Below, piece by piece: positions 33,401 to 43,400 of a stretch of 64,000 bases of DNA. The DNA comes from Omphiscola glabra (taxonomy: Eukaryota > Mollusca > Gastropoda > Lymnaeidae). The translations under genes and the position numbers were made by a program. A model generated the notes under the pieces. It saw only the letters and a program-made list of their open reading frames with translations, was not told the DNA's origin and made no database searches. Location of the stretch: NCBI GenBank assembly GCA_964017045.1, contig OZ024798.1, positions 24,579,347 to 24,643,346 on the forward strand, written 5' to 3'. The stretch's first letter is position 1, and every line of letters begins with the position of its first letter.

Positions 33401-33762
33401 TCGGAGACTGCGATACGTTTCTCACAAAGGCCAAGCGACTGAGCGTTAAATGAGGCGATGCGAAGCTGTCTGTTGCTTGAAGGTGGAGAGGTGTCGATGC
33501 GAATGAGGTTGTTTGGGTTATAAAAGCGTTGAGTAAATCTTGAGGATGAAGGATTGCCATGTTGTTTTATTTTCCGTCTACCACCACGATGGGTACGTTT
33601 CCGGGGTAGGCCTCGACCAATGGAAAGTTCCTTCAGTCGACACACGAGGTCAGCGGTCAAGTGCGTACGCTGGACATTCATTGACAATAGGCGGTCACGT
33701 GTGTATATCAGAAAATGTCGATTACCATCATGGGGTCGGGGTGTGTCACCAGCAGCTTGCAT
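30414..33762 (-). mobile_element. CR1/L2-type LINE, coding part plus 3' end
   Basis: The 3' end on the minus strand is GGGGTACCACGCTATAGAAA, then CTACCCATAATAATAATAAT, i.e. a (TAA)n tail at 30414-30431, about 180 bp after the stop codon. A simple microsatellite tail in place of poly-A is normal for CR1/L2-group elements. The 5' boundary is unclear: GC-richer sequence continues to ~33990 and probably holds the 5' UTR. No separate ORF1 was found upstream, so the element is either of the single-ORF type or 5'-truncated. No target duplication was found. Confidence 0.8.
30604..33762 (-). CDS. LINE endonuclease-reverse transcriptase, intact 1052 aa
   Basis: A single uninterrupted frame from ATG (33762-33760) to stop at 30604. 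Residues 1-100 are basic (GRGLPRKRTHRGGRRKIKQ). Residues 101-325 form the apurinic endonuclease: SFNAQSLG (N106), FIQETW (E135), RGGGLAVIYND, GDMNIHFD (D252/N254) and the terminal SDH (D316/H317). Residues ~330-460 are a basic linker (ARSAPWYATIREELRSAKKE). Residues ~585-845 are the reverse transcriptase: NYRPVSNLSFLSKVIEKL, LLILLDLSAAFDTVDH (D679), GVPQGSVLGPVLF, FADDTQLY (D771/D772). The C-terminus SYCAPKQWNSLPLHIRN...FKTALKTHLF is the usual CR1/L2 ending. All catalytic residues are present, so this is a recent insertion. Activity also needs a promoter and intact 5' end, which are not shown here. Confidence 0.95.
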   Translation of the reverse strand: MQAAGDTPRPHDGNRHFLIYTRDRLLSMNVQRTHLTADLVCRLKELSIGRGLPRKRTHRGGRRKIKQHGNPSSSRFTQRFYNPNNLIRIDTSPPSSNRQLRIASFNAQSLGLCEKRIAVSEFITDRRIDILFIQETWFRLTGDEGKCTDLAPPGYSARSFPRATRGGGLAVIYNDTLSRYLAFVTEFSFAHTSFEAVQLTLSVPQQIVHFICIYRICPSRKNKLTDAVFHREFPDLLDHCNTLAGTYIVVGDMNIHFDQPQNPSTAKLIDLLDLFSLKQLVDQPTHNRGHIIDWVLHRPHDFVVTSTSVTQELSSDHFCVVCELNVNASSPLLQSREVRSLCTINRDAFRRDLSLEVSPALCPTLETLHSALRTVLERHAPLTRRIVRSARSAPWYATIREELRSAKKERRSAEKKWLRSGLVVFRQMYYAAKKRVTKIVCRAKTLYFSQKIIMGKTGKQLFDVCSNLRGSNKGIALPSVYPLPQQPDMFCNFFTSKVADIRAELDCLDIPPLELPPFSCVSSLFDIFKPVSEQEVKITILESKPTSCSLDPIPTPLLVESLDHLLPTITNIVNESLSSGTVPSICKSAVIKPLLKKPGLDENNFKNYRPVSNLSFLSKVIEKLVLKQLFAYLNDNSLLSPNQSAYRPFHSTETALLKVTNDLLLALDSGDVSLLILLDLSAAFDTVDHETLYKTLENYFGISGSVLSWFRSFLSDRTQAVAVDGCISSSADLVYGVPQGSVLGPVLFTMYTRPLLLLLERHAVGSQSFADDTQLYKHTHPSLVDSAVRTLQECIGDVKSWMTLSKLKLNDDKTEALLIHDHKSSSNSALPTSFQVGNSDIQFTYSTRNLGYILSNNMSLDKHISHICRSAYTAIRQISSIRHYLTVSATKTLVCALVLSRLDYCNSLLSGSPKHFLERLQKVQNSAARLVLKAKKRDHVTPLLHSLHWLPVQARIDYKLSVLCHHFFSNSCPSYLTEILSVYSPLRQLRSSADDRILSVPKTRTKTYGERSFSYCAPKQWNSLPLHIRNISTITAFKTALKTHLFKLYYPD

Positions 33763-34289
33763 GATTGTCCGGTCAACAAGATAGCGGCAATTTTAACAGA
33801 GCTCCACAACGAAGAAAAGCCAACATTATAAGTCTGAAGTTGGGAGGGACAAAAAACGTAACTCGATGAAAGCAGCGATCCATGGCGAATATCACGATAT
33901 AAATATACTGAGAATCAGGCTAACACACATTAAAAGTACTATATGATCTAGAGCTCGAGCCTATACATGCCTGCAAGGCGTAGTCCCGTTCTCTAGACAG
34001 TTCTTAGTGTCCCGAAATTGAATTTTTTTTATTATAACAATAATTATAGAACACTTTCCTATTTTTTTAACAATTTCGGTACACATAAGTATCTAAGGCA
34101 GCCATCTTGATGCTCGCCGGAAGTAAAACAATAAAAACAATTGCAAAAACTTGAAGCAGATATGTTTAACAATAAATGAAATTAAAATATTGGAGATCTT
34201 TTTGTTTCATTTTCGATTAATACAAATTGGTCAATAATATTTTTTTTTAATTTCCTTTTTCTTATGTAGTGAAAACGATTTTAAAATCC

Positions 34290-34480
34290 AGTTGTTCTTT
34301 TCTTGCGTGTTGTGAACAAGGTTGCATCAAATTTTCCTTCAAGCATTTGATGCAATTCGTGTATGAAGCCTTGTCACAGCTTTCAAATTACTATTTGATC
34401 AAATTCCCCAAAAAAGAAACCACGCACAAAATAGTGCGCTCATACAACAATTTGACGCGAAATTTGATCGTGTGAACTGA
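34290..34480. mobile_element. short MITE-like element (GTGTGAACTGA ends)
   Basis: It starts near GTTGTGAACAAGGTTGCATC followed by AAATTT and ends AAATTTGATCGTGTGAACTGA-like, roughly inverted. It shares termini with 30091-30205. The element boundaries are approximate. Confidence 0.35.
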
Positions 34481-34922
34481 CGCTTAACGCTACTCCATGT
34501 TCACTGTTGGAATAACCAATTAATTGATATTAAAGAATTAAATCTATTTAACATTATTTTCAATCAATGACTCGCATTAGTTACTACATTTTTTCTTATT
34601 AACCTTATTCATTACAACGGCATGGCCCGATGAAAAATGAGGTTATAAACTGAAGGTAAACTCAACAACTTTGTGAAGGCGGATGAACATTCCTTTTTAA
34701 CTTCAATACATTAATTATGTGTTAGCATGATTAACAGAATGTAAGCGAAGCGATGGGGGAGGCACTCCATTTTAAGTCATGTAGCTTTTTATTTTATCTT
34801 TCTCATCGATCATAATTCATGCATAAAATTTGATGAAAAAGATATAAATTATATTTTTTCTATTTTTCATTTTTTATGCTGTTGTACAGTTTATCGGACC
34901 ATTTTTTTTATCATACATCATA

Positions 34923-36679
34923 AGGGACGTCCATTAATTATGTCAATAAAATAGGGGGAAGGGGGTTTGGAAATTTTGACAGTTGTTTACAAGGGGGAGT
35001 GAGGGGTTTTAGATTATTTGACAGTTGTTTACAAGGGGGAGGGAGGGGTTTTAGATTAGTTGACAGTTGTTTACAAGGGAGAGGGAGTGGTTTTAGATTA
35101 GTTGACAGTTGTTTACAAGGGGGAGGGAGTGGTTTTAGATTAGTTGACAGTTGTTTACAAGGGGGAGGGAGTGGTTTTAGATTAGTTGACAGTTGTTTAC
35201 AAGGACAGGGAGTGGTTTTAGATTAGTTGACAGTTGTTTACAAGGGGGAGGGAGTGGTTTTATATTAGTTGACAGTTGTTTACAAGGGGGAGGGAGTGGT
35301 TTTAGATTAGTTGACAGTTGTTTACAAGGGGAGGGAGCGGTTTTAGATTAGTTGACGTCAACGATCATGTTTTCTCTATTAAAATTGTATTCTTAAAAAT
35401 TGGCTGGTTATTACATTATTTTAAAAAATGTATAAATGTAAATGAGTGTAGATAGGCATATAATTTTTAGGCTTTTAACAATATAAGATTTATTTAATGC
35501 GTGTCTGTCTATGCATTGCAGATGGCTGGTTAGAATGTTAGCACACTTTGTAAGTGCTAGAGAAGTCAAAAGTTGACCTCTCTTCACCTGTAGATTCTGT
35601 TTGTCGCAAATGACCAGGGTGGTATGTTTGCAATCATGTTGCAGGTATGGAACAAGGACAAGGTTCAAGTGTCATGTGCAGTCAAGATAAATGATATGGA
35701 TAGAGTAGGAATGCGATATGTGTGATTATTAGGGGCAAGTAAAGTGAGTACCAATAATAACATCGCTGCTTGAACGGATTTGCAAAATCTGTAACATCTA
35801 TTTTGCATCACAAGTCATGTTGAAAAAGCATGTTCAACAGCACCGATAATGCTCTTTTGAGCATATGAAATTAGCACCTGCTCCTCAACAAAAAAGGATT
35901 CGACCAATGCGAGTAGCTGCAAGGAGATAGAGAGAGCTTATGGCAATTATTGCTCACACTGACAATGCTTCTATTTTAAGTGCTGAATGATTAGATGAAT
36001 ATGATGTTGACTTGTCTGGTATATCGGTTACGTAAGACGAAAATGATAAATCAGCTACTATAGACTATGCCCACCAGGGGCGTCATTTCAGGGTTTTTTC
36101 AGAACGGGGGGGGGGGGGGGGGCAAAACCAAAACTTGGTCGCTTGCTAAGTTGCTTATTACTGGAGGCGAGAAAGTACACAGCAATTTAAATAAAACATG
36201 CAAATTCAAGGGGGGGTGGGCAAAGTCCCCCTACCTTACCCAAATGATGTCCCTGATGCCCATTGTTACGATAGAGCAACACCTGGCTACTCCATGGGAA
36301 GATGATAGCAGCTAGAAACTATACTATAATACTATAATTGTCAGCTTTACTGACAATTATCATATTTATACCACAAACAATGATATTTAGTCTTTAACAA
36401 CCTTTTAATTGATTCTGCATTATAAAAGTTAAGTGTAAAAACGTTTTAACTTGTTTATTAACTAAAGATGATAGATGTGACATGTTTTTCCTTCAATTTT
36501 GTGTCATTAAATAGATCAGCACAAAGTAAAACGTATTTATAAATTTATTTATATTATAATTCATTTGGGGGGGGGGTGGGGGTAGAAAATGACATAATTA
36601 CTTATGGGGTCATTGAACGTTTGACAATTGTTGACAAGAATTGCGTAAACATTGTTGACATAATTAATGGACGACCCCA
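34923..36679. mobile_element. ~1.75 kb TIR element, copy 2 of the 1.6 kb repeat
   Basis: The left end GGGACGTCCATTAATTATGT (~34924) is inverted at the right end ACATAATTAATGGACGACCCC (~36652-36675). The interior matches 6571-8255 in order and lacks its hAT insertion. No transposase frame is seen, so it is non-autonomous or decayed. ATACAT occurs outside both ends but is offset by a few bases, so the TSD is uncertain. Confidence 0.65.
34976..35356. repeat. 42-bp minisatellite x9
   Basis: Units read GACAGTTGTTTACAAGGGGG then AGGGAGTGGTTTTAGATTAG. The 6.6 kb copy has one unit, so it expanded after the copies split. The frame VDSCLQGGGSGFRL is an artefact. Confidence 0.95.
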
Positions 36680-37362
36680 TACATGTTGGGCACGTATATT
36701 ATAATGGGCTACATGGGATTTTATCATTTAAATCACTATTTAATAGCCAAAAAAGAGATAGACCTACAAACTACAAGCAAAATAATACACAAAGAGGTAC
36801 TATTCGATCACAGTTTTTAGAATTAAAAACAAAGGTAAATACTAGGGGAAGTAAATCACTACATTACTACATTTACGTACGTAACATTTGTTCTACTATA
36901 AAAGCCAGCCCTTTCCAATGATAGGCTCTTTGTGTATGTCAGGTGCATTGGTTTGACAATTTGAGTTGACTATTTTGGCACACCCCCCTCCTACTCAATT
37001 CACACGGCTGTGGTTCCAATTTTATAACTATAGGCTAATTACAATTCAATTAATGATTCATAATTATTTTAAAATTAAAATTGCATTATTATTATATCGC
37101 GACTTTTATAAATAACCCCTTTCTTGTTGTAACAGTGGACCGAAATGCCACCTTTTATTTTTATATAGTCCCACTATTATTTTTCCCTATTCTAGAGTTG
37201 ACGATCATATTCTAAATTCTAGGTAGGCCTAATCACTAGTGTTGATGACATGACCCACTGTGTGTAACTTGGTTACCCGACACTGACAGTTATTTTAGAC
37301 AGAGCTCTCCAGCTTTGATAATATTATTACATCATTTAAACCTCATCCTGTTTATATTCAAG

Positions 37363-37427
37363 ATGGCGGCGCGCTTGATGAGTCGTGTTGTTAGACTGAA
37401 AGGTCAACGTTCTTGTAAATATGCTCA
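37363..37427 (+). CDS. PMPCA: PMPCA exon 1 (targeting presequence)
   Basis: ATG in the context AAGATGGCGG; reads [21 protein letters not shown] and ends CA before the GTATGT donor, with Q22 completed by exon 2. No upstream in-frame alternative is needed. Confidence 0.9.
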
Positions 37428-40400
37428 GTATGTATATCTTAACTTTGTTTAGTGAATTTATTTTGTATCAATCCACAATACACCAATTGGTTCATCTTTC
37501 CTTCGAAGCCTTACCCTTATTATTTCACACAAGCTCTTTGACAACTTTTTTATTTATTGAAAAATGAAAATGTTTAGTAAGAACAGTTACTAACAGTATG
37601 ACTAGTCTTAGTATGAGTATGTCATTAAGATTAAGAAGGAAAATACTTCCTGACCATCATTAATAATTATTAATTAACTATTATGTTGAAGCCTATCGTG
37701 TCTCGGCTGATTTTGATTTTAGGGTTTAGGTTGGGGTGAGCAGTGCCATCTCTCAATATTTACCCGTGTCTCTATTGTCAAAATTCACCTATCCCCATGC
37801 TATATAAAATTACGGTAAATGTTGAGAGATATCACCGCGTTTTTTACCATGGCTGCCAACTTGATTGCCGTGAACCGTAAAATTAAGAATAAAATGTTTA
37901 AAAATAATGAAAAAATTTCCTAAATAAATGTATCCCTAAACCTAGACCGCCTAACCTGAACCCTAAACTAAATTAGGTACTTTGATAAAATTTTCAAATT
38001 GACTGAATTAAAAAATTAAAACATCTGTATGATAGCCCTTGTTAAAAGAAGTAATAATATGTTTTCATTTTTCATGTAGCACTTTTGGTTAAAAAGTTAT
38101 GATTTTTTTCGTGAATAAAAACACACTTTTTTTAACATGGAAAAAGGCCCCGTTTTCGTGACCACTTTTCAAAAAAATTTCACGAAAAGGCACATAACTT
38201 TACAGCCGAGTGGACAAATAATATGAAACTTTGTAGAAGTGTTTAACATTGTACTATCAACATATTTATAGCTTTAAAAAGTAAAAAAAAATAAATATAG
38301 TGTTTTTAATATTAATTTTAAGGTAAGTTAATCATGGTTTTTTTTTCAATAAATTATTGAATAATTTTTTTTTTTTTTTTTTAAATTTAATTAAATTATA
38401 TTTTTTTAAAAATACTAATACGTTAATTTAAAGAACATTCAAAGGGTGAAATAATATAATAAATGGACTTAATTAACAGTCTAAATAATGTTATTAAGAC
38501 AAAATAAAGGGCCAGATGATAAGATATATTCAGAATTTCAGACAAAAATTTATAAAAAAAATCAAATCCCCTAGTATGAGATCTGTTAATATTTTTTCTA
38601 TGGCAATGTCATAATCTTCCCCAGCAGCTTCTGTCTCACTATCTGGATCCCAATATCTAATGGTGAAAAGGAAAATACCACCCTTTTCTTTACTTTTAAG
38701 GATACGCCCAAAATATACCTGGTCTTTTTTGTCATTTTCCCAAATATGTTTTATGTATGCACCTACAACAGATGTCTTGTCTGCAATGATAGCATCTAAT
38801 TTTATTTTAATTTGTGGGGGAATATCAATTAAAACTTCTGCACTAATTTGTCCCTTAGAACATATCGTGAACTGTAAAGTGGGGTTCCACGACCACTAAA
38901 TATAACTATACTGACTATACTTTACAGATAAAAGTGCAGGGTAACTGGCACCTGGTACTGTTAAATAATTATATTTATATAATTCCTATTTAAATTTAAG
39001 TCTACAGTACCGGTAATATCAATATGAGTTATACAGTATTGAACATCAAATATTACAACTAACAAAACAAAAAAAAACAAAATTTTGTGGCACAAAAGTG
39101 CAAAGAAAATTTTAATCAGTAATAAATAAATAAGCAAAATTTTCAATAAATGACAATTAATTCAAATTTTAACATTAAACAATGGCAGTTTTGAAATGAA
39201 AAACCAACTATTTAATTTTCAATACAAAATAAAATTAAAAATACATTAAAAGCAATAAACTAACAATTATTCAAGTTATTAAAATCAAAATATGTGTATA
39301 TATAATTTTTATTATTCAAAATCAAGACCAAACGAAATTTTTAGTAAATATGAAATATAATAGAAGAAATTTTACAATGAAACTTATGATTTAATTTGAA
39401 AGGGATCGATATCTGATAGAATATGAGTTAATATGTCTTTTATTATAAAGATAATACAATAAAACCCCAAATTAATTAAGATGGAACTTGATTGCTTTAT
39501 GCAATGGAAATTTCTTTTGCTTTCTTATCTGTCAACTACACAAAATAATACTGTTTCCGGTTTATTGTTACTTTCGTTTTCGGCAATTTTTTCTTCTTCC
39601 GAAAATGACAAAATTATAGACCCCCATTGCAGCCAAAAATAACAATGTGGTTGACCTCTTAGAGACTTGAAATTTTACATGGTTAGTTAAGATAGATTTT
39701 CACAGGTACACCAGGTCGATTTAAAATGGGACAACGAATAGTTTTTGAAAAAATGATAAATTAGACTTACCTGATTTCTTACCCAAAAAATTATTTACGA
39801 CATACTAAAATTGCTCAAAACAAAATGGATGTCGTTAAACCCTGTTCATTAACGCAACTAGAACAGTAATTCGTTTGTTGATCCGACGTTTCTAGCGCAA
39901 AAAAATAATTTTTTAGTGAACCCTACCATCCAGCACACAAAAAAAAGCGTCTCAAATCCCTATGGGCCGCGATTGCGTCAAAAATAGCCTCAAATCGAAG
40001 TACCTAACTAAATGTATCCTTAAGGAAGTCACTGTGATATCTCTCAACATTAGCCAAAATTACTACTTTTAGTACATCTGCTATATTGCTATATTCTATG
40101 TAGTGTAAGATATAATAATATTATTTACACTCATGAGTCTAGGAGTACTAAGTTAAGAGTGACAGTCTTTTTATTAAATTTTAAAAAGTGATTCAACTAG
40201 TCAGTGGTTTCAATTTCATTTAATTTTAATAATTCAATTTCGGCTATAACTCCAACTGACACTGTAATAACTTCGGTACTGCCTGTAAACACCAGATAAT
40301 CTGGTATAATAATTTTGTTGTCTAAATGGCGATCTCCACTTTTTAATTTACCAAGACCAAGGTATTCTCAGGTATTGTAATTGTTGGTTTGCCTTTTATA

Positions 40401-43400
40401 GTCAAATTTTAGTTTAAATAAGGATCATGGAAGGTGGGGGAAAACTCAGTAAAAAAAGTGATTATTATAGGTCCATACTAAAAAATTGATAAAAATTTTG
40501 AACCACTTGACTTGCTAGAAAGTTTATGTTTGTGTTTTTGTACATCATTCTCTAGGCTCTATACAGCTGTTGTATTTTTATATTTTTGAAAATGTTTAGA
40601 AATTTTCATCAAAGTGCCTACTTTAAGCATGCATTCATTAATTTATTAAAAAAATAATAACACAAACACTGAATGCCTGGAGTCCTGTATGATAAGAATC
40701 ATTATGCCAACTAATTTCTTCATAAATAATTTATTTAGCCAACTGCATTAGTCTGACTGGTAGAGTTAAGTTAGTGGAGATCTACTTCTTCAGCGTAGGT
40801 TATTAAAAATTGTGGTGTTCTGGTTTGAAGTGCTATTTAAACAGCTACTCTTTTATTGATGTCCGTTAATAGTTCCACTTCCATTCAAAGTTATTGAGCA
40901 GAATTCATTTAAATAATTTATACTAATCTACCGATATGGCAGGAAGAAAAAGAGGAGAGACAACAATATTGCAGGTTCATGTAGTTTGAGATGTTACTCA
41001 GATATGTGGTTTTCCAAACTACTCTAATCCAGCATGGTGATGTGTGTTTGTCGAAGACGTGGTGTCTACAATGTTTTGTAAAAATTAAACAGATGCACTC
41101 TAGGACAGGTTGGTCTCAGATGAGCCTGAGCTACGCGCAGTTTCAGAAAGTCACTATAGGAAGTCTCTTATTTTGCAGGAAATCACGTCAGCATCCAGCA
41201 AATTATTATTCTAGTTTACTGATGGTGTTGTGATATGCCGCAATAGCAGATAGCACCCGAGACTGACATCTCATACATCACTATTGTGTCAGACTGGTGC
41301 AACTTCGTGCAGGAGGGGAGGAGTGTGAAACCTGGCTGGTTGCGAATGCATCAGAAATTGGGGTTTTTGATGATCAAGGGGGAATCAATTATTGTAGAAA
41401 TTAATGTAACGAAATATTTCTAAAGGAAATACCACATGGAGAGAGGGCCACTGGGTTTTCAGTGGCATAGAAAAAGAATGTGGGCACTGTTTTCTCATCG
41501 AAGTGCAAGACTGACATGAGATCAATTTACAGGAGTGCATAGAAAGATATATCCTTCCAGGCTCCCTCATTGTATTGGACGGATGGGCATATTTGCATGA
41601 GTTAATGTTCTGCAGGCAATAGTTTTCATAGAGATGATATTTTCAAAACCTTCCTTGTTACCTTGAGGGAGAACTATGCATAATCTCAAACTCTTCTGTC
41701 TTTTCATATGCTAAATTCTTTCCATTTTTCTCATTAAAAAATTTTGTCTTGGATTATTTATATATTAGCTGAAATGAATATGTACAATTTCATAAAAAAC
41801 ATTTCCATTTATTTGGAATACAAGAATTATAAAAGAATTTTTTCTTATCAATAAAACAGTAACCTTTTAAATAGCAATTCAAACCAGAACACAATTTTTT
41901 AATAACCGATAATGTCCTATACATAATTCACTCAGGGTAGAACCCAATGCTTCTGTCCAAAATATTTAGGATTAATCATTGAATGTAGACTTAGTGGTTT
42001 CTGAAAGAAAAAAAAAAAGGGGGGGGGGGGGGAGAATCATATTTATACAGTTTTATAGAATACAACTAATCGAACATCAATTAAGATTTTAAGCTAAGAA
42101 TTAAAAAAAGCTATATGAAAATGTGAGTTTGTTTGTCCTTTTTCATGGATATAGAATACTATGATTCACTATCATTGTTTATAATATGATGACAACAGCA
42201 TGTGATGTTGTCAAAAGGGTGGACGCTGTAAGTGTCAACTGTTAATAGGCTCAACTCAACCCACCCATTTGTTAAAGTTAATATGCCTAGTTATTATAAA
42301 AGTTAGTAATCTAAGTTGACTAAGTTATATTTAAGGCCAATAAATTTATTGTAATTGATCACTGACATTAACTCAAGCTGAATAACCTTTAGTGATTGAT
42401 GTGACATTCTTCAACTAATATTTAATATACATACAGACAGCTAGTAGTGATACAACAGACCAAAATCAGAGATTACATATTTCTAAACTTTTTGTTGGCT
42501 ACTATTCATGTTGTCTTTCATCTTTAACTGGAGGCTAATCTTTATTATGTTTTAAGTTTAATATATGTATGGTATAATTGTATTTTAGTCTAGTAAATCT
42601 AATATGATGAAGCAGGCATATTTTTAAGCCTATTATTAAATTTTTATTAATTTTAAAATTATCTTAAAAAATTCACTCAGTCTATTTCATTCTATAGATT
42701 ATAGCTATTTGTCACGCTGTGTACTTGGGAAACAAATTAAGATCCAGCCATCATCTATTGTCATTTATGGTTAACATTATCTTATACTTATGGTCTATTA
42801 TGAAAATGTTTCAGTTCACACAGAGTAAAAAAACTGGGGAAAGGTTAAAATGTAATAATTAAACGATATGGCCAAGATTAAAAGTTTTGGAAACCCTGGT
42901 ACTGCTTACACATATTATATTCTATCAAATGTCTTTTTCTTTTTTATTTGCAGGCGTTTTTTGAGCAGTGCGAAGTCTGAAGATGCAGAAATCACAAAAG
43001 TTTCCCTCACTCAAAAACTGCCAGGACTGCCAACACCACAATATGCTACTGCTTCAGTTCATGCTTATGATACTCATGTGACAACACTTGAAAATGGCTT
43101 ACGAGTTGCTTCTGAGAATAAATTTGGACAATTCTGTACAGTTGGAGGTAGACTTGTGTTTTACTTTATTTTCATGACCTTAAATTGTAAATATTATTAT
43201 ATTTTTAAAATTTTACGTTTTTTTAGAAAATTCAAATTGTATTATAATATCTTTTGATGGATGCTTCACAAAAATATTAGAGAAAGTAGTTATTATTTTT
43301 TTGGTAATTTGTCTTTCCAATCAGTATATCTCAGAGGTCACCAAACTACTGCCAGCGGGCCGGATCCGTATAAAACGTACGGAACATGAGACATTGTGAT

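Noticed and set aside
31325..33784. Several plus-strand frames of 66-125 codons opposite the LINE
   Set aside because: Antisense shadows of the 1052-codon minus frame.
30091..34480. One 4.4 kb composite transposon enclosing the LINE, bounded by TCAGTTCACAC / GTGTGAACTGA
   Set aside because: Each side has its own nearby inverted partner, so two short MITE-like elements explain the ends better; no shared target duplication was found.
34999..35226. Repetitive frame VDSCLQGGGSGFRL
   Set aside because: Translation of the 42-bp minisatellite.
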